From positions 1-6,136 of the forward strand of contig JBOHRF010000317.1 in NCBI GenBank assembly GCA_050732575.1: a DNA stretch of 6,136 nt. Direction: 5' to 3'. How positions within the stretch are numbered: the first letter of the stretch is position 1; every line of letters starts with the position of its first letter. Made by a program: the position numbers and the translations under genes. Below are positions 1 to 5,113 of the stretch, in pieces. The notes beneath the pieces are model-generated. The model saw only the letters and a list, made by a program, of their open reading frames with translations, ran no database searches and had not been told where the DNA came from. The DNA comes from JBBDWZ01 sp050732575 (lineage in GTDB: Bacteria; Gemmatimonadota; Gemmatimonadetes; Longimicrobiales; RSA9).

Positions 1-355
1 CATGATCGGCAGCAGCAGGCGCTGTGGACACAGCCGATGAACCACAACGCGTGGGTGTGCCCTTGATGGCGAGGTTGTCCTTGATGGCAATGGGAAGGCC
101 GGCCAGCGGAAGCGTCTTGAGGTCGCCGCGCTGCTCGAGTCCCTGCGCCGCTTGCAGCGATGCGTGGCCCAACACGTGTTGAAATGCATTGATGCGCGTG
201 TCCAGCGCAGCGACGCGCTGCAGCGACGTGCGCGCCAACTCACTGGCTCGCACCTCGCCCGTCTGTACCAGTCGAACCAGTTCGGTGGCCGGAAGGTTCA
301 GCGGGAAAGCCGAAAACGCGCTCGCGGCAAATGCGGCATCCGTATCCGTGCGCAT
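1..355 (-). CDS. GatA-like amidase, N-terminal part (cut by window edge)
   Basis: This is the N-terminal 118 residues of an amidase-signature enzyme. The family hydrolyses or transfers amide groups with a Ser-cisSer-Lys triad and includes subunit A of the Asp/Glu-tRNA amidotransferase. The visible part has the usual start: a helical ELVRLVQTGEVRASELA segment, then RINAFQHV, then the strand and loop LAGLPIAIKDNLAIKGTPT. The Lys of AIKDN (residue 92, codon at 82-80) is the expected catalytic lysine, and a CGSS-like segment follows where GatA proteins have TTCGS. The two catalytic serines lie beyond the window. The ATG at 355-353 has AGGA eight bases upstream. The gene starts 59 bp after the SHOCT gene on the same strand, with a hairpin between them. 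GatA itself and a stand-alone amidase cannot be separated from this fragment, so no symbol is given. Confidence 0.85.
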   Translation of the reverse strand, partial: MRTDTDAAFAASAFSAFPLNLPATELVRLVQTGEVRASELARTSLQRVAALDTRINAFQHVLGHASLQAAQGLEQRGDLKTLPLAGLPIAIKDNLAIKGTPTRCGSSAVSTAPAAADH

Positions 356-374
356 GGCACGGATCCTAACGGAA

Positions 375-409
375 CCGGCGCCATCACAGCAACTGCTGGA
401 CGGCGCCGG
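375..409 (-). terminator. Hairpin between SHOCT gene and amidase gene (possible terminator or attenuator)
   Basis: CCGGCGCC (375-382) and GGCGCCGG (402-409) form a perfect 8-bp stem. Its loop holds a second small stem, CAGC (387-390) with GCTG (395-398). It begins five bases past the SHOCT stop codon on the minus strand. No clear U-run follows, so it may be a rho-independent-like terminator lacking its tail, an RNA-stabilising 3' structure, or a partial block that lowers amidase expression. Confidence 0.4.
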
Positions 410-414
410 CTCAA

Positions 415-759
415 CTACTTCTCGCGAATCAAACGGTCCAGTTCGCGCTCGTATTCTTCCACCGTGATATCATCCGCTACATAGCGGCGCCGCAAATCCG
501 CCATTGCCCGCTCACGCTTCTGCTGCGGTGAAAGCTCCACCGGCGGCGGCGCTGGCTCTGCCACTTGCTCGGACCGACGGTGCACTTGGTGGCGACGCGG
601 ATAGCCACAACTCTGTCCCATCACCACTGCGCCCCAATGCCCTCGATCCATCCACCCGCTGCGCATCCAGTGGTGATGACCACGCCACGCCCGACGACGC
701 CAACCGAAACACCGGGTCGCGAACGCCATTCCCAACAACATCCAGGCCCACCACGGCAT
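415..759 (-). CDS. Small SHOCT-domain protein with N-terminal membrane segment
   Basis: This is a 114-residue protein. Residues 1-20 (MPWWAWMLLGMAFATRCFGW) form one short hydrophobic, Trp-rich segment, probably a membrane anchor. Residues 21-60 are rich in Arg, His and Trp, and a Pro-rich linker follows (about 67-78). Residues 83-113 match the SHOCT pattern: a basic helix, a short turn with DDIT, then a helix EEYERELDRL. SHOCT modules usually sit at the C-terminus of small membrane or secreted proteins and are thought to mediate oligomerisation. No enzymatic role is known. The ATG at 759 has a strong GGAGG (770-766) six bases upstream, and this site lies in the 14 bp after the padR stop. The two genes are therefore almost certainly co-transcribed, and the PadR regulator probably controls this protein's level. 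The His/Trp-rich stretch could bind metal, but that is speculation. Confidence 0.82.
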   Translation of the reverse strand: MPWWAWMLLGMAFATRCFGWRRRAWRGHHHWMRSGWMDRGHWGAVVMGQSCGYPRRHQVHRRSEQVAEPAPPPVELSPQQKRERAMADLRRRYVADDITVEEYERELDRLIREK

Positions 760-773
760 CGTATGCCTCCACT

Positions 774-1343
774 TCAGCTCGGGTCCGCGGCCTTCGGACG
801 CACGCCCTCGATGTCATGCGTCGCTCGGTCCAGAATCACCTTGATCTGCGCTACCACATCTTCATCGCCCGGCCACTTCAGCGCGCGCTCGAACGTCGCT
901 TGCGACAAGCGCATGAACGACCGCGTCAGTCCGCCCATGTTGGCGCGAAACTCACCATTCGTGAAATCCGCTACCCGACTCAATATCTCGTCTACCACAT
1001 GACTGTTCTCGACCAGGTACTCACGTCCTGCACCCGTGATCGTGTAGACCTTCTTGCCGTCCCGCTCCTCCGCCGCGACGTAGCCCTGGTCTTCCAGCAT
1101 CTGAAGGGTCGGGTACACGGACCCGGGACTGGCCCGGTACCATCCGCCCGACTCTTCTTCCAACGCCCGCATCACCTCATAGCCGTGCATCGGCTTTTCC
1201 CGCAGCAACCGCAGAATCACGTACTTCAGGTCGCCGCGGTCATAAAAGCGCCATTTGAAGCCTGGACCGGATGGCTCACACCCGGCCATGAACCCGAAGC
1301 CAAACGGCGCCCAGCCGCCAAAACCCCTGCCTCTAGGACCCAT
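774..1343 (-). CDS. PadR-family transcriptional regulator
   Basis: This 189-residue cytoplasmic DNA-binding protein represses in response to an unknown ligand or stress. A Gly/Phe-rich tail (GPRGRGFGGWAPFGFGF, residues 2-18) precedes the PadR winged helix. Helix 1 and 2 are DLKYVILRLLREKPMHGYEV (about 38-57), the recognition region is SPGSVYPTLQMLEDQGYV (about 72-89), and the wing is GKKVYTITGAGREYL (about 96-110). A C-terminal helical part (about 112-180) should form the dimer. The frame can be extended to a TTG at 1403, but that TTG is the -35 box of the promoter. GAGGAG (1353-1348) lies next to two ATG codons at 1346 and 1343, and 1343 has the better spacing. The gene heads an operon with the SHOCT gene 14 bp downstream. 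The palindromes overlapping its -10 region suggest autorepression, as is common in the family. Confidence 0.92.
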   Translation of the reverse strand: MGPRGRGFGGWAPFGFGFMAGCEPSGPGFKWRFYDRGDLKYVILRLLREKPMHGYEVMRALEEESGGWYRASPGSVYPTLQMLEDQGYVAAEERDGKKVYTITGAGREYLVENSHVVDEILSRVADFTNGEFRANMGGLTRSFMRLSQATFERALKWPGDEDVVAQIKVILDRATHDIEGVRPKAADPS

Positions 1344-1372
1344 CATTCTCCTCGACTGTTCGACCGACCGTC

Positions 1373-1403
1373 TATCGATATATCGGCAGAATAGTCGTGT
1401 CAA
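1373..1403 (-). promoter_or_regulatory. padR promoter with overlapping palindromic operator
   Basis: On the minus strand a perfect TTGACA (1403-1398) is followed after 15 bp by TATATC, or after 17 bp by TATCGA, as the -10 element. The -10 region consists of two overlapping perfect palindromes: CGATATATCG (1376-1385) and TATCGATA (1373-1380). Transcription would start near 1369, leaving a short leader that contains the ribosome-binding site at 1353-1348. The site is AT-rich in a GC-rich background. Its position fits an operator where bound PadR blocks RNA polymerase, which is an inference from family behaviour. Confidence 0.65.
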
Positions 1404-1445
1404 GTGGATTGGGCTTGCCCGTTTGGCCAGGTGCGGACCGAGGCT

Positions 1446-1529
1446 CTAACGGGCCAGTGGTCTGCGCACGAGTGCCGCTGCGCTGGCGATCGACAGAAAT
1501 GCGCTCACGATGGCGTTGCGTGCGAACAC
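1446..1529 (-). CDS. Doubtful 27-codon ORF for a hydrophobic peptide
   Basis: A GTG codon at 1529 is preceded, five bases away, by CGGAGA (1540-1535). It opens a 27-codon frame ending in TAG (1448-1446). The peptide has a basic start (FARN), one hydrophobic stretch (AIVSAFLSIASAAALV) and a basic end (RRPLAR), as in single-pass membrane peptides. The frame can be extended to a GTG at 1586 (46 codons), but that start has no ribosome-binding site. It could also be the 3' remnant of a lost membrane-protein gene. It is unrecognised, and chance is a serious alternative. Confidence 0.22.
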   Translation of the reverse strand: MFARNAIVSAFLSIASAAALVRRPLAR

Positions 1530-1553
1530 GGATGTCTCCGTTGGGTGAGCGTT

Positions 1554-1571
1554 GCCGGTTGCCTCACCGGC
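1554..1571. other. Small inverted repeat in the intergenic region
   Basis: GCCGGT (1554-1559) and ACCGGC (1566-1571) are perfectly complementary around a 6-base loop. No T-run follows on either strand, so a terminator role is unproven. It lies in the gene-poor 1404-1685 stretch between the beta-propeller gene and padR. Confidence 0.3.
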
Positions 1572-1629
1572 CAAGACGCCCGGCACTCATGCAGGGCTGG
1601 CCGCCTCCGAACCGCGTTTACGTAGAACT

Positions 1630-1677
1630 GCAACCCCGTTGCGCCCGCTACGCCCGCTACGCCCGTTACGCCCGACA
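1630..1677. repeat. Four-copy 9-bp tandem repeat with adjoining hairpin
   Basis: Four 9-bp units run head to tail: CGCCCGCTA (1642-1650), CGCCCGCTA (1651-1659), CGCCCGTTA (1660-1668) and the diverged CGCCCGACA (1669-1677). The repeat begins 8 bp past the stop codon of the beta-propeller gene, so on the minus strand it would be in the 3' untranslated RNA. GCAAC (1630-1634) and GTTGC (1638-1642) form a small stem at its far end. One minus-strand frame reads as a short collagen-like Gly-x-x run, which follows simply from the 9-bp period. Confidence 0.75.
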
Positions 1678-1685
1678 CTTCCCGG

Positions 1686-2906
1686 TTATTGTGCGATGCG
1701 CAGGATCTGAAATGCCTTGACGTATTGCACATCCAGACTGTCCGTGGTGACCAGATAGAGGCGATCGCCGCGCACGTGGACGGGCACTCTGGTGTGGCGC
1801 GGCGGCGCATTCATTTGTGCCAGGAGCCGCCCCCCGGCATCAAATACATCGAAGGCGTACGCATCACCCTGGCGACGCTCCACCCAGGTGCGGTTCTGGT
1901 CATCGAAGAAAACGGAGCGCAGCAGCGATTTTGCTTCCGGTCGCGCGGGACCCGCAGGCTGGCATTTGCGATCGGGCGGCAGGCTGTCATACCACGAGCG
2001 GAAGCGCGCTTGCTCACGCGCCCATTCATCGTCGCCTACGGCAATGCGGGAAAGATCACGCTCGAGGATACGAACCGTGTCTGGGGGCACCAGGTAGTGC
2101 AGTCGGTAGTCGGCAGTACTGAAACTGAGAAGCTTCCGTTCGGGCGCAGGTTGCTGCACAGAAAGCGGCTCGAAACTGGGCGTAAAGAACGTGAGCGCAT
2201 CACCGCCCTGTGCTTTGTAGCTGCAGGTGACGCCGCTGGGTCGTGTTGTGGGACTGCGCGGCGCAGGAATCGAATCCACGTCTCCAGCATGTGTCTGCCG
2301 CACAAAGACGCGGTCCATCGACGTCGTCGTGCGTCGAAATGCGATCGAGTACAGCTCTGCAGGTCCGGTCTGATGCAAATAGACACTCCCGGTGATGCGG
2401 GCGAACACGCGCTGACCCAGCCATTCGCCGGTCGATGTCAGCAACGCAATGCGTGCGTTGCCCGCATCCATGACCACGAGTGTGTCACCCACCCAGCCAA
2501 TCGACTGGAGCGAGCGGAACTCACCCGGTCCCTCACCGTCGCGGCCGAAACGCCGCACTAGCTGCCCCTGCTCGTTGAAGACACGGATCTCGTGAACTTG
2601 CTGGTCGGCCACATAGATATTGTGCTGCAGGTCCGCGATCACGCCCGAAATGCGCCCAAACTCCTGCGCACCACCATCCTCGGCTCCCGTGCCGAGCGTA
2701 GTCAACTCACGCAGCTCCCAGCGCGGCGGCTCGCCCGTATTTCGAATGTGCTCGACCCCATTGACCGTGTCGACCGCCATGGTGACCGAGCCGCGTGGAG
2801 TGGGATCGGTGCAGGCGAGGAGGAGCAGGAGGACGGACGTGTTTTGATTCCTTGCACGTCGACCCAGCCTGAAATACCACTGCGAAACGCAAACTCGCTC
2901 GGACAT
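1686..2906 (-). CDS. 6-bladed beta-propeller lipoprotein
   Basis: This is a 406-residue lipoprotein. A basic N-terminus (LGRRARN) and a short Leu run lead to the lipobox LLAC with Cys32, so the mature protein is probably lipid-anchored at the cell surface or in the periplasm. Blade-like strands follow: GVIADLQHNIYVADQQVHEI (about 88-107), RVFNEQGQLVRRFGRDGEGP (about 108-127), then WVGDTLVVMDAGNARIALL, as in NHL/6-bladed propeller repeats. The FGRDGEGPGEF signature is typical of this family. Later blades are more degenerate; FDVFDAGGRLLAQM and GDRLYLVTTDSLDVQYVKAF mark the last ones. Family members are mostly of unknown function and likely bind ligands or act as scaffolds; no catalytic residues can be identified. 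The ATG at 2906 is preceded by GAGG motifs (AGGTGAGGTGAGGC), which fits translation from here. It lies 179 bp downstream of the kinase gene on the same strand and may have its own promoter. Confidence 0.85.
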   Translation of the reverse strand: MSERVCVSQWYFRLGRRARNQNTSVLLLLLACTDPTPRGSVTMAVDTVNGVEHIRNTGEPPRWELRELTTLGTGAEDGGAQEFGRISGVIADLQHNIYVADQQVHEIRVFNEQGQLVRRFGRDGEGPGEFRSLQSIGWVGDTLVVMDAGNARIALLTSTGEWLGQRVFARITGSVYLHQTGPAELYSIAFRRTTTSMDRVFVRQTHAGDVDSIPAPRSPTTRPSGVTCSYKAQGGDALTFFTPSFEPLSVQQPAPERKLLSFSTADYRLHYLVPPDTVRILERDLSRIAVGDDEWAREQARFRSWYDSLPPDRKCQPAGPARPEAKSLLRSVFFDDQNRTWVERRQGDAYAFDVFDAGGRLLAQMNAPPRHTRVPVHVRGDRLYLVTTDSLDVQYVKAFQILRIAQ

Positions 2907-3085
2907 GCCTCACCTCACCTGGTGGTGGCGCCGGGTCGATCCAGTCAGGGCGTAGGCGAACCTGGGGTGCAGCTGATGCGAAATGTGCGGCGAGTGCCCC
3001 GCAGGGATCAATGCTCAGTCGTCGCGGAGCGCATTTCGTTTCGGCCAAATGTCAAGAAATCAAGGATTGCAACCACGTCCGGCGT

Positions 3086-4423
3086 TTACACGGCCGGCAA
3101 TGTGAGCGTGAAGCTGGAGCCCTGGCCGACGCAGCTGGTGGCCTCGAGGTCACCGCCCATGGCCAGAGCCAGGTCGCGGCTGATGGCCAGGCCCAGCCCC
3201 ATACTTTCAGTCCCTGGCTCGAGGGAGGGCTCGATCTGCACGAAGGGTTGGAAGATGCGCTCGAGTGCTTCCGCAGGAATGCCGCGGCCAGTGTCGCTCA
3301 CGCGCAGCTGAACCACCAGTCCGACCCGCAGAGCGGTTACCGTGATGCGACCGTTCGCTTCGGTATACTTGATGGCGTTGGCTATCAGGTTGAGCAGGAT
3401 CTGGATGACCTTCTCGATGTCACCGCGTACGAGCAGCGTGCTGTCCACGGGTTCAATCACCAGCTCGAGGTGCCGCGCGCTGACCTGCGGCTCGATCAGC
3501 TGTTCGAGCGTACGCAACATATCCGCTGCGGAGTGTGTGTTGATGTTGTAGCTGACCTGACCCGCTTCGATGCGCGCAAAGCGCAGCACACTATCGATCA
3601 AGCCGGCCAGGTATTTCTGCGCTGACCGCATGCGTTCGGCGTAGCGCGCGTAGCGCTCCGGCATGGGCCCGTCCACACCGGCGAGCATGAGATCGATGTA
3701 CCCGCTAATTGTGGTGAGGGGCGTGCGCAGCTCGTGACTCATTACCGCTAACAGGTTGATGCGGGAGCGTTCCGCCTGTTCCACCGCTTGACGCGCCTGC
3801 GCCACCGACTCGACCAGGCGCGCGCGATCCAGCGCCTGCGCGGTCTGGTTGGCAATCGTGATCAGGAATTCGCGTTCGGCATCGGAAAACGTGTGCGGCG
3901 CCGCAAACTCGAGGGAGAGCGCGCCCAGCAGCTTACCGCTGGCCATCAGCGGCAGAATGGCCGATGCCTGAAACCCATAGGCGCGGTATTGGTCGGCAAT
4001 GGACGGGAACAACGCGGCGTACGAATCGTGATCGCACAGGAAGAGTGGCGCGCCCGTGCGGGCAACATAGGGAAACGGCAATGCGCCTTCATTGGGGAAA
4101 TGACGCCATTGAGCGGCAACATCTTCGGGCACGCCCGTATGAACTGCCAGGTCAAACGTCGTACCATCGTCGGTGAGCAGGCCCAGCACGGCCGAGCACG
4201 AGCCCACGGCCTCCATGGTTTCCGTGGCGATCAACTGCGCAATAGCAGGACCCGAAGCGGCAGCCGCCATGGCATAGCTGACGCGCTCCAGACGCTCGCT
4301 GCGTCTGCGCACGCGGCGTCTGTCCTGGACGGCGCGCTCCTTCTCGAGTGAGCCACGCGCACCAATTGCGACTCCAGTCGCTTCACCAGGTGGGTGGTTG
4401 GCGCGTGATCGATCGTCGCTCAT
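3086..4423 (-). CDS. Soluble GAF-domain sensor histidine kinase
   Basis: This 445-residue kinase autophosphorylates a histidine and passes the phosphate to a response regulator. An Arg-rich N-terminus (about 27-48) leads to a GAF sensor domain (about 55-195). A short coiled coil (about 198-222, VAQARQAVEQAERS) connects to the HisKA dimerisation domain with the H-box MSHELRTPL, the phosphoacceptor being His230. The HATPase domain shows the N-box LLNLIANAIKYT (Asn345 and Asn349), the G1 box SDTGRGIP (about 376-383), the F-box FQPF (391-394) and the G2 box MGLGLAIS (408-415). All motifs are intact, so it should be active. No membrane segment is present, so the GAF domain probably senses a cytoplasmic ligand. 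No response regulator lies nearby. There is no good ribosome-binding site before the ATG at 4423, so the true start is slightly uncertain; a TATAAT box lies 52 bp upstream. Confidence 0.93.
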   Translation of the reverse strand: MSDDRSRANHPPGEATGVAIGARGSLEKERAVQDRRRVRRRSERLERVSYAMAAAASGPAIAQLIATETMEAVGSCSAVLGLLTDDGTTFDLAVHTGVPEDVAAQWRHFPNEGALPFPYVARTGAPLFLCDHDSYAALFPSIADQYRAYGFQASAILPLMASGKLLGALSLEFAAPHTFSDAEREFLITIANQTAQALDRARLVESVAQARQAVEQAERSRINLLAVMSHELRTPLTTISGYIDLMLAGVDGPMPERYARYAERMRSAQKYLAGLIDSVLRFARIEAGQVSYNINTHSAADMLRTLEQLIEPQVSARHLELVIEPVDSTLLVRGDIEKVIQILLNLIANAIKYTEANGRITVTALRVGLVVQLRVSDTGRGIPAEALERIFQPFVQIEPSLEPGTESMGLGLAISRDLALAMGGDLEATSCVGQGSSFTLTLPAV

Positions 4424-4474
4424 CGAGTTACGGAAAAAGAAAGACGTGGCAAGTCTGGTGAGTTTGCAGCGACC

Positions 4475-4480
4475 ATTATA
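4475..4480 (-). promoter_or_regulatory. -10 box of the histidine kinase promoter
   Basis: TATAAT, an exact -10 consensus directly preceded by TG, reads on the minus strand at 4480-4475. Transcription would start near 4468, about 45 bases before the kinase ATG. The expected -35 position holds only TTCTCG, so the promoter may depend on an activator or the upstream TG. A GCGC-TTT-GCGC inverted repeat (4486-4496) sits in the -35/-10 spacer and could be a regulator site. Confidence 0.5.
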
Positions 4481-4535
4481 CAGATGCGCTTTGCGCCCGA
4501 GAATAGGGATTGTTTCGTTATAGCAGATGTCCGGA

Positions 4536-4590
4536 AAGTGTGGTGCATTTGTCAGCGAAGTGTGGCGATGTTGTGGACGATTTGTGGATG
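4536..4590 (+). promoter_or_regulatory. Array of five 11-bp direct repeats (putative regulator site)
   Basis: Five 11-bp units follow without gaps: aaGTGTGGtgc (4536), atTTGTCAgcg (4547), aaGTGTGGcga (4558), tgTTGTGGacg (4569) and atTTGTGGatg (4580). The shared core is roughly (G/T)TGTGG. A sixth, weaker unit may precede at 4525. Repeats 11 bp apart put every copy on the same face of the helix, the arrangement bound by OmpR/PhoB-type response regulators. The array lies 90 bp before the lipoprotein ATG and about 80 bp from the divergent kinase promoter. The regulator is unknown. Confidence 0.5.
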
Positions 4591-4679
4591 CTGGCCGGTG
4601 GGTGGGAAACTATGTAGGTTGCCGTGCCACCGTGGGGAGTCCGCCCCGAACTGATTTGGGTGCTTGGCCAGAGACAGCA

Positions 4680-5048
4680 ATGAGAGTTCTGAGCTTGCTG
4701 GCTGTTACGTTGCTCGGCTTGAGCGGATGTGAGTTCCTGGGTCCGTGCGAGGCGAATGTTCGATTCGGGATCAGCATTACACTGACGGATTCCATCACTG
4801 GTGGTCCGGTCATTGCCGACGAGATAACCGCCATTGCAACCAGCAGCCATTACGCGGATACACTTCAATTCTCGAACGTCAGACCGGACCCGCTCACCCA
4901 ACTCGTGATCGTCGAGGACCGAGCGGGAACGTACTCTTTGGTCGTAGCAGCGTCACAATTCAAAACGTGGTCGCGCGACGGTATTCGTGTGTCGAGCGGG
5001 CGTTGTCACGTTAACCCTGTCACTCTCGCGGTGCGTTTGCAGCGTTGA
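4680..5048 (+). CDS. Small lipoprotein, carboxypeptidase-regulatory-like fold
   Basis: This 122-residue lipoprotein has a signal peptide (MRVLSLLAVTLLGL) ending in the lipobox LSGC with Cys17, so it is exported and lipid-anchored. The mature part looks like one beta-sandwich of the carboxypeptidase regulatory-like type. ISITLTDSITGGPV (about 34-47) is the first strand pair, and AGTYSLVVAASQFKTW (about 88-103) is the typical Gly-Tyr turn and strand. It ends in a region with GRCHVNPVTLAVRL. Cys residues near 22 and in GRCHV could form a disulfide. The frame is open upstream to 4527, but the signal peptide and lipobox mark the ATG at 4680 as the real start; no strong ribosome-binding site precedes it. 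The decayed protease gene starts 65 bp downstream on the same strand. Function is unknown; binding or structural roles are most likely. Confidence 0.8.
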   Translation: MRVLSLLAVTLLGLSGCEFLGPCEANVRFGISITLTDSITGGPVIADEITAIATSSHYADTLQFSNVRPDPLTQLVIVEDRAGTYSLVVAASQFKTWSRDGIRVSSGRCHVNPVTLAVRLQR

Positions 5049-5113
5049 TAGCAACGTGACAGCGTGCGCACTGTGCCTAAAAGTCCCCACACGAAGTATT
5101 GAGGTACCTACCC

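Noticed and set aside
504..1394. A 296-codon open frame on the plus strand
   Set aside because: It lies antisense to the SHOCT gene and padR, has no recognisable domain, and has the Arg/Pro/Ala-rich composition of a GC-rich antisense frame.
1344..1403. padR start at TTG 1403
   Set aside because: This TTG is the first three bases of TTGACA, and the first 19-20 codons cover the operator. A ribosome-binding site stands directly before the ATGs at 1346/1343.
1642..1677. CRISPR-like array
   Set aside because: Units are 9 bp and contiguous, with no spacers and no cas genes nearby.
1505..1810. A minus-strand frame with a short collagen-like Gly-x-x run
   Set aside because: The run is produced by the 9-bp tandem repeat being a multiple of three. 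The frame overlaps the end of the beta-propeller gene and has no ribosome-binding site.
1689..2561. A 290-codon open frame on the plus strand
   Set aside because: It is antisense to the beta-propeller lipoprotein, whose lipobox and blades are clear; the plus-strand product shows no family features.
3027..3055. Promoter for the beta-propeller gene from TTGACA at 3055-3050 on the minus strand
   Set aside because: The -35 is perfect, but at 16-18 bp spacing the sequence (TGCGCT, GCGCTC or CGCTCC) is not a -10 box. A promoter may exist in the 2907-3085 gap but is not supported.
4527..4679. Longer start for the 4680 lipoprotein
   Set aside because: It would put 51 residues before a textbook signal peptide and translate the 11-bp repeat array.
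5004..5061. 9-bp inverted repeat TGTCACGTT / AACGTGACA as a terminator
   Set aside because: The arms are 40 bases apart, one lies inside the lipoprotein coding region, and no T-run follows.
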